Source: Lineus longissimus
Lineage: Eukaryota > Nemertea > Pilidiophora > Heteronemertea > Lineidae
NCBI RefSeq assembly: GCF_910592395.1
Contig: NC_088309.1
Coordinates: forward strand, 17,484,599 to 17,548,598
Reading direction: 5' to 3'
DNA length: 64,000 bases
In this document: positions 1 through 12,073 of the stretch, one piece after another
Layout: each line of letters begins with the position of its first letter
Numbering within the stretch: position 1 is the stretch's first letter
Made by a program: the position numbers and the translations under genes
The notes under the pieces: generated by a model
Seen by the model: only the letters and a program-made list of their open reading frames with translations
What the model was told of the DNA's origin: nothing
Databases searched by the model: none

Positions 1-1170
1 GATAAGAAAGAAAGAAATTTGTGTCTGGAGGCAGTCGGCGATGTGCCAAAGGATTGCATATAGGAGTATGTGTTTAGTACAAAGATATCAATATTCATCA
101 GAAATCTATAATGAATTGAGAGAAATTTGCTTTTGTTTCTTGGGGAATATCGCAAACTTCTATTTTTTTATACTAAGAAAGGAAATTCATCAAGCACAGC
201 GTTGTGCTCACGGGGGTAAAATAGAGTAATGGATTGAATGGATGAATTTTTTAGGGATGGCAGTTATGTGTAGGCCAAGTCACTGGTAACAAAGAGCATC
301 TTGACACACAACAAGAGCCGATTGAGGATTATGAGAAAGGGGGGCTGCTGAGCTTGGGGCACAGCACAAACACTATAGAGCACCGTTTATTAGCATTTCT
401 CTCACTAGAAAAACCTACCCTATTTTCAACCGCCCTTTTTTAAAGTTGGCAGAAAATAGGGGGGGTGGGTTGGCCCGCCCCTTGGATCCGTCTCTGCACA
501 AGGCTGAGAAATGAAAGCAAAAAGAGCTGTGATTGTTATTAAAGTGGGGACTGATGTTATTTGGGTCAGATGTCGAAAAGGGACTACATGTATATTATAT
601 GAACAGAGGTAAACAACTTTTGTGGCACCAGCAAAAGATTGTAATCATATGTTTGTGTGTCGAATGTGGGCTGAAGTACCAGTTGAGTAGACCAACAATT
701 TCTAAATTATAAGACAAATATATACAGCGGATTTGGGTATATATACATTAGATTCAGAAGACATTCAAAAGAATATGGTCATGATTTCTTATACACAAAT
801 AATAATATAACTGAAAACCACAATTACCAACAAATGTATAGGTTGATAGGGAATCCATTAGCTAAGTTGTTGTCGTGTGCCCAAACCACTTCCAACCCTC
901 CACCTAAAGCAACATGATAGCCTTTCCCACCGATATTAGCATCTCCAGCTAACAAAGAAAAAGATGCCAGCCTCAAGGGTGTCATAGACAACTAAAGTAT
1001 TCTTCTCCACATATCCTATCTTTTGTGAAAAATGGATTTTGCTTTTGTGATGGCAACCCTGTGTGTAACGAGGTTATGAAAGACATAGTCACGAATTGAC
1101 ACCTCTCAATATTGTATGTAAGCTTACATTTTTATAATTGGAAATTACTGAGGTTTTCTTCCTCTTTTTC
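1..1170. other. Single-copy sequence, no gene recognised
   Basis: Only short frames without splice context or protein character are present. Around 415-500 lies a G-rich segment ending in a 'cttggatccgtctctg'-like motif. It also occurs near 4980-5050 and, inverted, near 16440-16520, so it is a dispersed repeat. A possible exon at about 545-614 has an open frame and a GTAAAC donor but a poor acceptor, and I do not call it. Confidence 0.5.
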
Positions 1171-1410
1171 TTGAAGGGTAGGCCATTTGTAATTACTGGT
1201 GCTCCAGGAAAATAGAAATGCAGTAATACACAATACTGTAGTGCAGTTATTATGCATACAAATTTGCTGTAACTTGGTATAAATAGTAATTGTATATCTG
1301 TCTACACAATGGAATTGCTGAAACTTATATCCATTTCGTATTTACGCAATTGAAATTTTCAAATTCAATTACAAATTTTCATATTTCTAACAAATGGAGT
1401 TGGCCTTTAA
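1171..1410 (-). mobile_element. MITE family A, copy 1 (about 240 bp)
   Basis: This short non-coding inverted-repeat element begins with TTGAAGGGTAGGCC and ends with GGCCTTTAA. Inverted, its interior matches four other copies at 6662, 20669, 25989 and 27584. Shared landmarks are an AT-rich block like 'gaaatttgtaattgaattt' near one end, a 'tttcaacactgc'-like stretch, and a 'tgcactacagcattgtgta'-like stretch near the other end. TTAA at the termini suggests a TTAA target, as in piggyBac-type elements, but this is inference because no transposase is present. The ends of this copy have diverged from the consensus. Confidence 0.75.
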
Positions 1411-4400
1411 GTGGGATATGTATCAGTTATAGTTCAAGATGCATTAGCATTGTTAGCGTACATGACCTGGATGCGTCCATTAGCAGGACGTAAATAGCTC
1501 GAGAGGTGTCAGAGCTGATTTAACATATCCTTTACCAGAGAATATTGCTTTGATAACTATATTAGGTGATGAAATGTTACGTAACAGGAGATCAGAGACC
1601 GAGCTGGCAAAATTTCACAGTGACAGAGGCAGATGAAATTAACAGATCAGTTTGTAATACTATTCAGACTCTCTTGTGTCCTTAGTACATTATCGTCATT
1701 TCTGTTTTGGATTAGTAAGTAGGGTTAAAGAAAGTTGTCACCTAAAAACGGGTCAAGATATTGTTACACAATCAAAAAGTTGGTACATTTGATACATATT
1801 ATTACATTTATACATTATGACCTCTTGACCTCTCCTTTCAGCTTTTTTTGTCTTGTGAAAGGGAGAGAGAGAGAGAGCCCCGGTCTCTCTATAACATGAG
1901 TAGGCCACAGTCCACCCAGGCTTCTAATGAGCAGCTGAAAAAGCGCTACATAAGACTAGAACATACTATCATTAACATTATTATTATATCATCATAAGCC
2001 TGCAACACCTCAAAATATCACACCGCCCCAGACCCCTCACCCAGGGGGATACCCAAGCTTGAGAATTAAGACCTTTTTCCCATGTTAGCACTCCTGAATT
2101 ACCATCCTCACAGTCTTGGATAGACTGGCACTTACTCACAACCTCAGGAAACCAGTCCAAAATTTAGACTGTGGAGGGTTAAGACAATAATCCGACGCTT
2201 GCTTGTTCAACCCGAGACGCATTGTTTCCATATCAACGAGGGGAAACATGTTATTTCATATCACATACACGTGATTAGAATTCATGCCGATCTTTAATTA
2301 CACCTTCTACGGTTACGGCGGAAGTGATTTGAATCTACGAGCTTTTATCTGACATCGGAGCCGTGGCATCATCACTATTGCTCATCAAATCATCATGACG
2401 GAATTACATGGTAAACTTCATAGGCTTTCTGTTTAATCTTCTCACTTGTTCTGTCCTCATCAGAGCCAGAGTGTCTCCGTAGTAATACACGTTGATGTTC
2501 TGCCATAAAACGCAGGTATCCAGGGCGGAATTCTAATCAGTTTTAGTTCCCATCATGCGATGGCTACTTGAGAGGGATTCCTACCCTATTTTCTCCCAGA
2601 ATAATCAAATAAAGACAGAGTTCCAGGCTACACATCTCCGACACAAATAAATGCATCCATAATTTGATATCATTTCATACAGCATATGCCTAATCATATC
2701 GAACAAATTGGTATAACTCGATTTTTCCCAGAATACGCTTTCGCTTTGATTTCCGCAATTGGGTTAAGGAACCGGAAGATTCGATAAAGAAACAGAAGAT
2801 GATTTTCTCTGAACACGCCCGCTAGGTTCTTTGAAGTTCAATACACAAACAGTGGGCTGCCGAAAATGATAAACTCGGGGCGTACTGATCGCCATTTAAT
2901 CATCAACTAGCGCTACCAAGCAGAAACAGATGGGCTGTTATGGCAGCGGCATGCGGAGAAAATGATTGCCAAGTGTTTATATCAGTGGTTGCCAAGGTGA
3001 CCAAAGGTGACAGGTGAACAATCGGCCATCTTGGGAAGTTGTGAATATCTTGTCCCTCTCTTTTTGACATGAAAGTAATTTCAACTTTTGCTGATCTTCT
3101 TGGTATGAGGAGACACAAGCTGTAAAATGTCTTCTTTCAAAGCGGGACTATAAGCAGGAGCAGGAGCAGGAGCAGACGGGTCAAATTGGTCATCTTCAGG
3201 TGACTAATATACACAGTAAGGGCTCTGGGTCATGTCAGATTCAGCACTAAATATATTCCTCATACAAGGGTGAATAGTTTCGACGCACTGTGAGATGTGA
3301 AAGACCCCTATTGGCGACTTCTTGTAACTTTATCTTGTCTATCTAACTACAGCCTATATAAGAGTCCCTTTAACAACCTCGTTCCTATCTGACTCTAAAT
3401 CTCTGTGCAGTCAAGTGATTTAAATCCCTGCGACCTGCAATCGTTTGTGACAATAATCGCTCATTTGAGGTGGTCATCCCAGGTACCTGCAACAAGAATC
3501 GGTCATCACAGCAACCTACAATCAAAATCAAACTAAATAATTACCAGTTTTACTGTTTTACCTAAAGGCAAGAGATCTTATTAGACCAAGCAGCAATTAT
3601 CATCTGCACATTCCAATGAGCACATCAAAATTGTGTGAATTTAAGGTCTTGAATCTCCAAGATCAACTGTAATGAGGAAGCAAGAAACCATATCCAGGAT
3701 GAGGGTAAAAACCATCACAGAATTTTTTCTTCTTCTTCCCATTAAGAGTAGGCTCAGATTTTAGTGTATCTACCAATTTCCTAGTTCTTGCTATGAGTAA
3801 ATATCGTTAAGGGACATGTTTAAGGTCTCAAATGATAGAATTAACAGCAATTCATTATGATGGGGACAAGAATAAAACATTGGTTGCAGAAACTTAAAAC
3901 AATGCAGAGGAATTAGAGCAATGTCCTGACATGAACTGTGTTCCTGAATTGTCTTTTCACTCAACAACCTTCATTTTGGATCGGGAAGCAATTTATTAAA
4001 AGGTGTATAAATGTAGAATAGGAATATCACAGCACACTGGGAGGTAGAGATAACTAGTGTCATCTTTTGGGAGGCAATTACAGCAAAAATGCCATCTAGA
4101 GGTAGAATAGAAAAGAAGGTCAAAACAACAAATAGATGGTATCAAGTAAGGAAACATGAACAGTTAAGATTTTAACAAGAGATTTCCAAAATGCGAGAAC
4201 ACAAAGTGAAATCATACAGCTGTTTTTCCCCATTTCCCTCCCATTAAAAATCCATATCGCTGTGCCCGGTGGCAAACCGAATAATGCCATGTATACTTAT
4301 ACGACAAGTTCCATTAGGCAAACCTACGTACAAACCTGTCTCTTTCATGTTCTAGACAAAACAACCACGACAAAGTTATTTGATTTCTACACACACAGAT

Positions 4401-4781
4401 GACTGACCCAGCTGTAATCGGCTATCTAATGAACTTCCTTTGAGCTGTACCAAAAATAATGCAACCTTTTTACAAGGTTTCTTCCTCTGATATGTAAAAC
4501 CTATTGTATTATTTATTCTCCAATGAAGGGGTTGTTACATTGTTCACGCGGAGGAGATGTTGGCTATCATGTTGGCAACCTGAGAGTGTTGGAGAATGAA
4601 ATCTGCCAATAATGAAGGAATAGATATTTCTCTTTATGGGATTATAATCTGTCTGTGGTTTAGCGAATCGATTTCTGCTCGGATTACAGACGCATCATTT
4701 TAGAAAGACAACTTAAGATCCTTCCATTTATACTGGCAACCACTGTTCCCACTGCTCTCACGTATCCTTAGTCCCTGAAAC
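1411..4781. other. Single-copy sequence, no gene recognised
   Basis: No conserved protein segment is visible. A microsatellite-like GAGA run lies near 1860 and a short CAGGAG repeat near 3157. The part from 2160 to 2620 is richer in GC and CpG than its surroundings and could hold regulatory sequence. That is a composition argument only. Confidence 0.4.
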
Positions 4782-4920
4782 TACAGTCCAAGTCACAATT
4801 GACATCCCCTCCACTGTGCGTCAGTTACGCACAACGTACACACCAGTTACCCGCCAAGTTTCGCGTCACTGGTGTGCCACTGACGCGATTTGAGGGATTT
4901 TGATTGTAATTTGGACTGTA
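4782..4920. mobile_element. MITE family C, copy 1 (139 bp)
   Basis: The element starts TACAGTCCAA and ends TTGGACTGTA, a perfect 10 bp inverted repeat. Similarity continues inward, with TCACAATTGACATCCC facing GGGATTTTGATTGTAAT. A second, longer copy lies at 12074-12249. The interior contains further inverted motifs (ACTGTGCGTCAGT against ACTGACGCG), so a transcript would fold. CAGT ends next to TA fit Tc1/mariner-type non-autonomous elements, which is inferred from the termini only. Confidence 0.75.
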
Positions 4921-4964
4921 TAGTCGCACCAGGCATGGATACAGAGGCTTTGTTAGTGGTGTCC

Positions 4965-5050
4965 TCTCCTCTTGTTTAAAAATATTTTTGGAAATTCGGA
5001 GGGGGGTGGGGTCGGGTGGGGCGGAGTCCCTTTGGATCTATCTCTGAATA
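4965..5050 (+). repeat. G-rich dispersed repeat with G-quadruplex motif
   Basis: The run at 5001-5021 has four G tracts (6, 4, 3 and 4 G) separated by 1-2 bases, which satisfies the usual intramolecular G-quadruplex pattern on the plus strand. It is followed by 'ctttggatctatctctg', matching the segment near 480 and, inverted, the one near 16460. The G tract is therefore a property of a repeat family. Confidence 0.6.
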
Positions 5051-6661
5051 TAAGAGTACTGATTAATTCAAATTTAAATACAGTACGTCAATATGTGGTT
5101 GACCGTCCTGGTATGGTTATAATCAATAAAATAAGGCGAGCAACTACAGAGACAGAAATGTGACCATCAAGAGCTTCATTCAGTAATTCAGACTAACATG
5201 GTATGTTCAGGACTCTGGCTGGGTTCAAGTGAAAAAGCCTACATCAATTAAAACGTGACTGAATCAAGCAATAAAGTCCAAAGATTAGATAATCTTAAAA
5301 ACATGAATATCAATTAAGGGTTGAATGCAGGCAAAACATTATAATGTGCATAGTAGGCTTCTGACCCTTATAAAACTAGAGGTCACAACAATTACTACAT
5401 CAGAAATCTGATTGCTATCAAAACAGAGGCTCCATTACAAAAACATCTGGTTTCTATAGCAGACCTCTAAAATTATAAAGAACTTTTTGATCATTTATAT
5501 CCAAACAGAGCCTAATTACCAAAACAGATGCTTCCACAACTGTAATCACAGGACAGTGAAAGTCCTCCATTTTGGACTCTGTTTATTAAAGAGTTCTGAG
5601 TCAGCATGAACACGGAATAGTCTCATAACAGACCTCCAAAGATCATCAGATAGGTAGATAACTGTATGATCACTATCAAAACAGAGCCTGTCCATATATT
5701 TACAGAATAAAATCAGAGGTTTGTATTAAAATGTACACAGTAACTGTAGATAAAATTGGGTCTGATACTATACTGTCACTGGCCAAACTGAAGAAAGACA
5801 GTGCAACTATTTTTCACTGGTAAGCACGAAACAGAACCATGATACACCGCTAGCGAATCCAGGGGAGGAAAAAATTTACCTATAGTATTTGAAAATAGAT
5901 TTTTTAAAATACCAGGGCGCCCTCTACCTCTAAACTGTCCTCTGTATCTCCTCAAACTCCTGGATCTGCCCATTGCACACTATAACCGAAAAGGCACATA
6001 AGACAATGACCATTATAAAAACAAGATCTCTATCACCATTGGGTTTTGAGAGGTGAAATCATCAGATAGTCGCTCACAATCAGACAACAGACAGTCCTTA
6101 TAGAATATTTCAGTAAAAAAACCCCAGAGATACATGCCGCGTGTCACAAAAGGGCGCCAAAGACAATCGGTCAACAATAACGAGTTTGATCAATTATCCT
6201 ATGGCAGAAGGTGAGAAAAACCACCAAGGTCTGTATCAAGTTCATTAAGTCTTGCTTGTTTGCTTGATGAAAACTGTCCACAAGTCCATTGATCGTTAAC
6301 AAGGTCTTTGGCAACGCCAGCCACGGACATGAAAAACCAATTTATGCCACATGCCATGATAAGATTGAGTGCAGTAAGTCGGATAATTTTTACATGTCGC
6401 GTCAAACGGATCATGCCGGACCGCAAGTTGACTTATATCAATTCAATGACAAAGCAGAAAAACAATATGCGATCGATGAAATCTTTGTGACAGATCGTGA
6501 AAACTTAGTCAAGCTTGTATGCCATTCGGACATGGATTCACTATTACTGTAGCAGTTTTGATCATTCCGGTTTATTCTCCGTTACATTTGAAATCAGTTG
6601 TTCGGTGGCTGGAACACAGTCTGGACAAACACTGGTGTAGAATATAAATGGGCAATTCAGC
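5051..6661. other. Single-copy sequence, no gene recognised
   Basis: Short frames overlap on both strands at 6199-6552, but none resembles a known family or has convincing splice sites. Nothing further is seen. Confidence 0.5.
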
Positions 6662-6900
6662 TTAAAGGCGTACGCCATTCTTAAAATTTGAAATTTGTAA
6701 TTGAATTTAAAAAGTGTTAATTGTGTAAATACGTACAGAATATAAATTTCAACACTGCCATCATATCGACAAATATATAAATACTTTATATACCAAGTTT
6801 CAGCAAAGTTGCATGCATGATAAATGCACTACGACATTGTGTATAACTGCATTTCTATTTTCCTGACCCACTTTTAGATACAAATGACGTACCCCTTTAA
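6662..6900 (+). mobile_element. MITE family A, copy 2 (239 bp)
   Basis: This is the best preserved copy of the family. It begins TTAAAGGCGTACGCC and ends GACGTACCCCTTTAA, so the ends form an imperfect inverted repeat of about 15 bp beginning and ending with TTAA. The interior is AT-rich and has no coding potential. It aligns throughout with the copies at 20669 and 25989 in the same orientation. Confidence 0.85.
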
Positions 6901-7040
6901 AATAAAGTTACACCGTCCACATATCTTGTACTGTGTTCCTCACAAACTGATCAACAACATTCTCTGGTCTCAACATTCAAGAACCCCACTTGAACTACAT
7001 GAGCATGACTGCATTTCACATTATCAGTAAATGCATTGGA

Positions 7041-7115
7041 CAGGGGTTTGAACCAAAGACCCTAAGATGGTATGTCTAGTCAGACATCCAATTTACTACA
7101 CCACCTTACTCTGCC
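7041..7115 (-). repeat. tRNA-derived SINE fragment
   Basis: Read on the minus strand, the segment has an A-box-like GGTGGTGTAGTAAAT, about 30 bp of arm and loop sequence, then a B-box-like GGTTCAAACCCC. This is the RNA polymerase III internal promoter layout of a tRNA. The remaining stems do not pair well enough for a tRNA gene, so a decayed SINE head is the better reading. Confidence 0.5.
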
Positions 7116-7232
7116 GAAGCGGGCCGGATTGCATACCAGATACATATGATGAAAGACAAGCATATTTACAATGCAAAACATGAAGAGTTTTTTTGTGATA
7201 CATGTGACGCCACCTTTGTTCAGTACTCACTG

Positions 7233-7484
7233 TAATAATGATAATAATAATGTCACAGATTTATATAGTGCTCCTCAGTAATGAAACTGTTAAAGCGCTG
7301 TGGGATATCACATTATTACCCCGGTCTCCACAGAAATCAATCAGAATCAGAAATCAAGGAGTAACCAGAAGGCGCTCACTTGAACTCGACTAGTAGGGAA
7401 ACCAAGCAGTGACTCAGCCGGGAGTCGAACCCATGACCTCCTGATCATGAGGCTGACTCTCTTCCACTGCGCCACCACTGCCCC
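7233..7484 (-). mobile_element. tRNA-derived SINE with ATT-rich tail
   Basis: On the minus strand the head has an A box (TGGCGCAGTGGA) and a perfect B box (GGTTCGACTCC) with normal tRNA spacing. The body contains 'ccggggtaataatg' and 'cagcgctttaacag' and ends in an ATT/ATC repeat tail (plus-strand 'aataatgataataataatg'). Head, body and simple-repeat tail make it a full or nearly full SINE moved by a LINE in trans. A minus-strand frame crosses it but is incidental. Confidence 0.75.
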
Positions 7485-7689
7485 ATAGAGCCACTGTAGA
7501 GCCACTATAGAGCAACTGTAGAGCCTTTGTGACAATTAGCCACAGCCCGATTAACCTTGCTTTCCTCAGGGGACACTATTTATTACATCAACATGATATC
7601 AAGAATATCGATTATCAAAGAAGAGTGTGACCCTATCAGCATCACAGGACATTTGACCACCTAACATTCTCAACCCATATTGATTGAGT

Positions 7690-7867
7690 TACAGTAGAAC
7701 CTCTTTATTATGGACACCCTCGGTACTGACAAATGCTGTCCTTAAAAGAGAGATGTCCTGATTAGAGAGGTCAAACTGAATGAAAACAATTTGGGACCAA
7801 ACCTAGTGTCCTTAATAGAGAGGTGGTCCTCAATGGAGAGGTGTCCGCTAAGGGGGGTTCTACTGTA
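7690..7867 (+). mobile_element. MITE family B, copy 1 (178 bp)
   Basis: The ends are a perfect 12 bp inverted repeat, TACAGTAGAACC and GGTTCTACTGTA. Three more copies lie at 14508, 26833 and 55553. The interior repeats the motif 'ccttaatagagaggt' in both orientations. TA flanking CAGT termini suggests a Tc1/mariner-related non-autonomous element. It has no coding capacity. Confidence 0.85.
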
Positions 7868-8584
7868 TGTTCTGCACACCGCCTGACATCCTCACGATAG
7901 TCCAACAAATGGAAACCACCTCAACACGGCAGCGGAAACCAATTAAGTCCCTGCCAAAAACGAGCCAATCAGGGATCGATAATGCCCGACTATTGATAGA
8001 AAGCAGCTTGTACGCCTCTGGTACTTCAAATGGCTCAGAGTTCTACTCAATGGCTAATGGTATTATCTCTTTCAAAGCATTTGTGGGGGATTAATTGATC
8101 AGTGGGTGAACCAGAAGATGGGGATTTTCATTCAGTACATAACTGCTCTCGGCCACAAAGGAAGATAATATGATAACCATGACAAAGATAAAGCAGGACT
8201 GGGGACAATTTCAAGCTGAGTCAGGCAAGGTTGACCCATCTTGACACACAAGGCCCAAGATCACAACATCCCTTATATAATCTCTCAGAAGTCGAGCCTG
8301 GATGTTGGGACATGCTAGGGTAAGACTGGGTGACTGTCATCAATTCTGGTTTGAGCCTCACCCTTTGGCCTTAATATATCTCCCTTCAAAGAACAGAAAA
8401 CTCCATTGAAGACACAAGTGTGTATGAGGAAGAAGAATCCTGGTCATAGCCAAAGACGGTGATGATGAACTGTGTCTCAGCTGGGAAAAGTTCTAACTGA
8501 AGCCGAGGTATTTGCACAACAATATCAAAGATGAACCCATTCAAAACTGCACTACACCAACACCAACTTGAACTAACAAAACTT
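7868..8584. other. Single-copy sequence, no gene recognised
   Basis: A 75-codon plus frame begins at 7867 inside the MITE end and resembles no known protein. Nothing else is seen. Confidence 0.5.
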
Positions 8585-9370
8585 TAGCTTTACTACAATC
8601 AATACCCAAGCTATACCACGACTGGCAGTCAACCCGATGAGCCTGGTTGGTTCCCCTGGATACCCAAGCTATACCACAACTTCTAGTCAATACAAAGTGT
8701 GGAAGGTTTTCCTCCAATGGATACCTATTAAAGCTACATCAACTAGCAGTAAACCCAATTAGTCTGATAGGTTCCCTCCAATGCATACCACTGCTATACC
8801 ACAATAAGCAGTCAACTCAAAAGATCTAGCGGGTTCACTCCAATGGACACAGAAGCTACCACAACTAGTAGTCAATCCAACAAATCTCCCGAGTTTACTC
8901 CAATGATACCACACAAAGATTAGAGAATACTTGATGATACCTAAGTTACCACAATTAGTAAACCCAAATAAATCTTGCAGGTTTACTCCAATGGACACCT
9001 GAGCTACCACAACTAGTCAACCCAACAAAACTCAAAGGTTTACTCCTATGGATACCGAAGCTACCACAACTAGTGGTCAACCCAATAGGTCTTGCAGGTT
9101 CATCCCAATGGATACCTGAGCTACCAAAACTAGTAGTGAACCCAACAAATCTCGCAGGTTCATCCCAATGGATACCTGAGCTACCAAAACTAGTAGTGAA
9201 CCCAACAAATCTCGCAGGTTCATCCCAATGGATACCTGAGCTACCACAACTAGTAGTGAACCCAACAAATCTCGCAGGTTCACCCCAATGGATACCTAAG
9301 CTACCACAACTAGTATTCAACCCAACAGGTTTTGCAGGTCATCCCAATGGATAAGCTACAAAACTTTCCA
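8585..9370. repeat. Minisatellite, 60 bp unit, about 13 copies
   Basis: Units carry 'ctaccacaactagtag', 'cccaacaaat' and 'caatggatacc'. The 60 bases from 9121 are identical to the 60 bases from 9181, and divergence increases towards the left edge, so the right part was duplicated most recently. Because 60 is a multiple of three, frames of up to 121 codons stay open on both strands. Their peptides are repeats of one 20-residue word and are not evidence of a gene. Confidence 0.9.
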
Positions 9371-10205
9371 ATCAATAAATTACTGAGTTTCCTCTGAAGT
9401 AAAGGAAGGACTGATCATTTGTTTTAAATCAACTCCAAATAGACACATGATCTATCTGTTCCAAGTTGATAAACATCCGACAGCAAATAAAATATTGGAT
9501 GACGAAAAAACGTCTGCGCAAACCTTGTGATATATTACGCCTCACATCCTCGTCTCCCTTACGAACGATGTTTTATCTCAGTCGGCATTTTGAGAATTGA
9601 AATAAATTGCCCTCCACAGACCTATCTGATTTATAGGCAACAGGAAACCACGTGAGCAAACCGGAGGGGACCTCCCATCCCTACCTCCAGAATTATCCCC
9701 AGGGGGAAGATTTCTCAAAGCCACCTTTAATAGCATGGACACCGCTTCCTTTTGTTTAAGCCTGATTTCTTCCTGGCGCTATATTCCCCCATATTCCAGA
9801 GCGACTCAATTCTGATTTACGTACAGCGCGCGTGAGTCATGCCAAATTTAAAACTATTGATTCGGTAGCTAAATGGATGTTGTATCTCTTTGCTCAGATA
9901 TCATGGTTCATTACATATCAATCAGGCAAGTGCCAACATTTGATTACGGGACATGTGAGTGGCTTTTTTAGCGATCAAAAACCAACGGACCTGTGAGATA
10001 TTTGATGAATAGCGATGAGGTCATACGATATCATGCACCCTTTGTGCAGTGGAAAAAGACTCGCTAGGTGTCACTTTCAATTGTGAGCAGCTTTATAAAG
10101 GGAAACAGTAGGCAACAGCCAGGGAGGTCAACTTAAGTTACACATAGTCACAGATAGGGGTCTCTCCCCACTGTACATCGAAACTAATCACACTTTTAAG
10201 AGTTG
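9371..10205. other. Single-copy block of mixed composition, possible regulatory sequence
   Basis: No protein is recognised. The stretch 9470-9900 is high-complexity sequence with sites such as CCACGTGAGC (E-box), TTTTGTTTAAG (forkhead-like) and GTGAGTCATG (AP-1-like). Such sites also occur by chance. Conservation between species would be needed to call it an enhancer. Confidence 0.3.
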
Positions 10206-10640
10206 GATATGTTATAACATTCTGGCAAAGGCTGGATTTGTGACAGCAGTCTGGCAATGGCTCGATAAGTTTCAGCAGTCTGGCAATAGGCAGATATGTA
10301 CAGCAGTTTGGCAATGGGAAGATATGTATATATAGAAGTCTGGCAATGGGATATGTTACTGCAGTCTAGCAAGAGCTGGATATGTCATAGAGGGTTGGCA
10401 ATTGCTGGATATGGCTGGATGTTATTGCAGTCTGGCAATAGCTGGATAAGTTTTAGCAGTCTGGCAATGGGCGGATATGTTATAGCAGTCTGGCAATGGC
10501 TGGATATGTTATCACAGTCTGGCATTGGCTGGATATGTTATCGCAGTCCGGCATTGGCCAGATATATTATAGCAGTATTGCAATGATCTGATAAGCGACA
10601 GCAATCTCATGCCGACTCGATGTGGATGGCAGTCAGGCAA
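10206..10640. repeat. Minisatellite, 29-30 bp unit
   Basis: About 14 units carry 'cagtctggcaatggctgga' followed by 'tatgttat'. Spacing between successive 'cagtct' motifs is 29 or 30 bp. A 96-codon frame across it (10296-10586) is a product of the repeat. Confidence 0.88.
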
Positions 10641-12073
10641 TGGCCCAATATGTGACCACACTATACATACTCCATCGATAGGACATATTTCGATTGCTAT
10701 CCCCTCAAGAATCACACGATTTGTATAGAACTGATAGGAACTTTGAATGCCGAGAGCATCTCTTTCTTCATTAAGACAAATTCGATCTTCCGTTGATATC
10801 AATTTTCTTGTCTGCAGCAGTATTGATATCACATTGGGTAGCTCATCTTCCTGATTATTTCTGTATGAAGCGCAAGCCTGTCAGAATCAATCGTTGAAAG
10901 ATTTGTGCTGCCCAGTGGAATTCGATACTGGTTCAATCTATCCTTAATGACAGTTAAGGATTACATCTCACACAGTCTCACGGATGCGCATTTCCTTTAC
11001 ACTGGCAGTACGTACGTCCTTGGGTAACGCACTTTACTTTTGTCAAGCTAACATCCAAATGGGCATTGTATGGTCGGATAATTTGGCAGGCTACTTTCAG
11101 TCAAGACTGCATCTAAAGGTAAAGCTTTTTTTATGTGAAGCTAAATTTCCTAATATTTTTTGCTATCTTTGTCTGTTTTCCAATTCAAATGACTTGCAGG
11201 CAAGAACGCCCTTATTTCCAAAGCATGAAGTTGTTCACATTTCTAAGTGTAGTCATTTTATAGGTCAATGAGAGGGAGATCAGCCTGCCCATGAGGTAAA
11301 CATTTTAAGTTTGAACATTTTATCAGCAGTTGGGGATTACAGCACGGTCACACATTGCTAACACTACTTCCTTGGGAGTAAAAATATAAAGACAAGTAGA
11401 GAGGTTGTGTAAATTGCAAAAAAACACCAATTGTAGTACACAACTAAAACCCTCAAGAGAGTTTTTATAGTAATTTGCCTTGGTCTGGCACTTTATAATC
11501 TGTTCCAGTTCCCTAAAACCATTCCAAAGGGGTAATTTAACATTTAGTTTAGTCCTAAGGTACTTAGCCATAAAGCCTATTAACATAGTTTCAACAGATT
11601 GAAACATTATAATTGGCCAAAGTAGCACTTTTGAAGACAAGATCAAGTCATATTAACACCAGTTCCACTAGTAAGAACTAACCCCCATATTAGGGACTGA
11701 GCTACTCAATCGGGATAAGCTGGTAAATGATGTGGAACCAACAAATAAATTTGAGTTGGCCAAATTTTACACCAGCTTTAGAACTACCAGACTGAGACTT
11801 AAAACAACTTTGACTAGACCTATTTTACTATGAACATGATTTGGATTTGGTCCAATTGGTTTCCCTACTATTACATTCTGCAAGGTACCTTCCAGCAAAG
11901 GGTGTAACTTTTCCATCACATTGCAATAATTAGTTTTCCTGTGTCATGAAAAAACCTTTTAGAGTTTGTCATTTTGGGAACTGGGAGAAGGCTACTGCAG
12001 GGACTACAATGGCCCTGCCTGCCGATGGTGATCACTGTGCATCTTGGCATACAATGCTCTGTGTTCACAGTTC
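10641..12073. other. Single-copy sequence, no gene recognised
   Basis: Two frames of about 100 codons (10984-11271 plus, 11323-11646 minus) have no recognisable motif. A 32-nt AG/GT-bounded segment at 11264-11295 was considered and not called. Confidence 0.5.

Noticed and set aside
7421-7484. Possible genuine tRNA gene on the minus strand
   Set aside because: A and B boxes are good, but acceptor and anticodon stems do not pair properly, and the head is followed by a SINE body and ATT tail.
8955-9354. Frames of 121 and 93 codons on opposite strands
   Set aside because: Both result from a 60 bp repeat without stops. The peptides are repeats of one word and no start or splice context exists.
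11264-11295. 32-nt AG/GT bounded segment with an open frame
   Set aside because: Too short to judge. Pairs of this quality are expected by chance in 64 kb and there is no companion exon.
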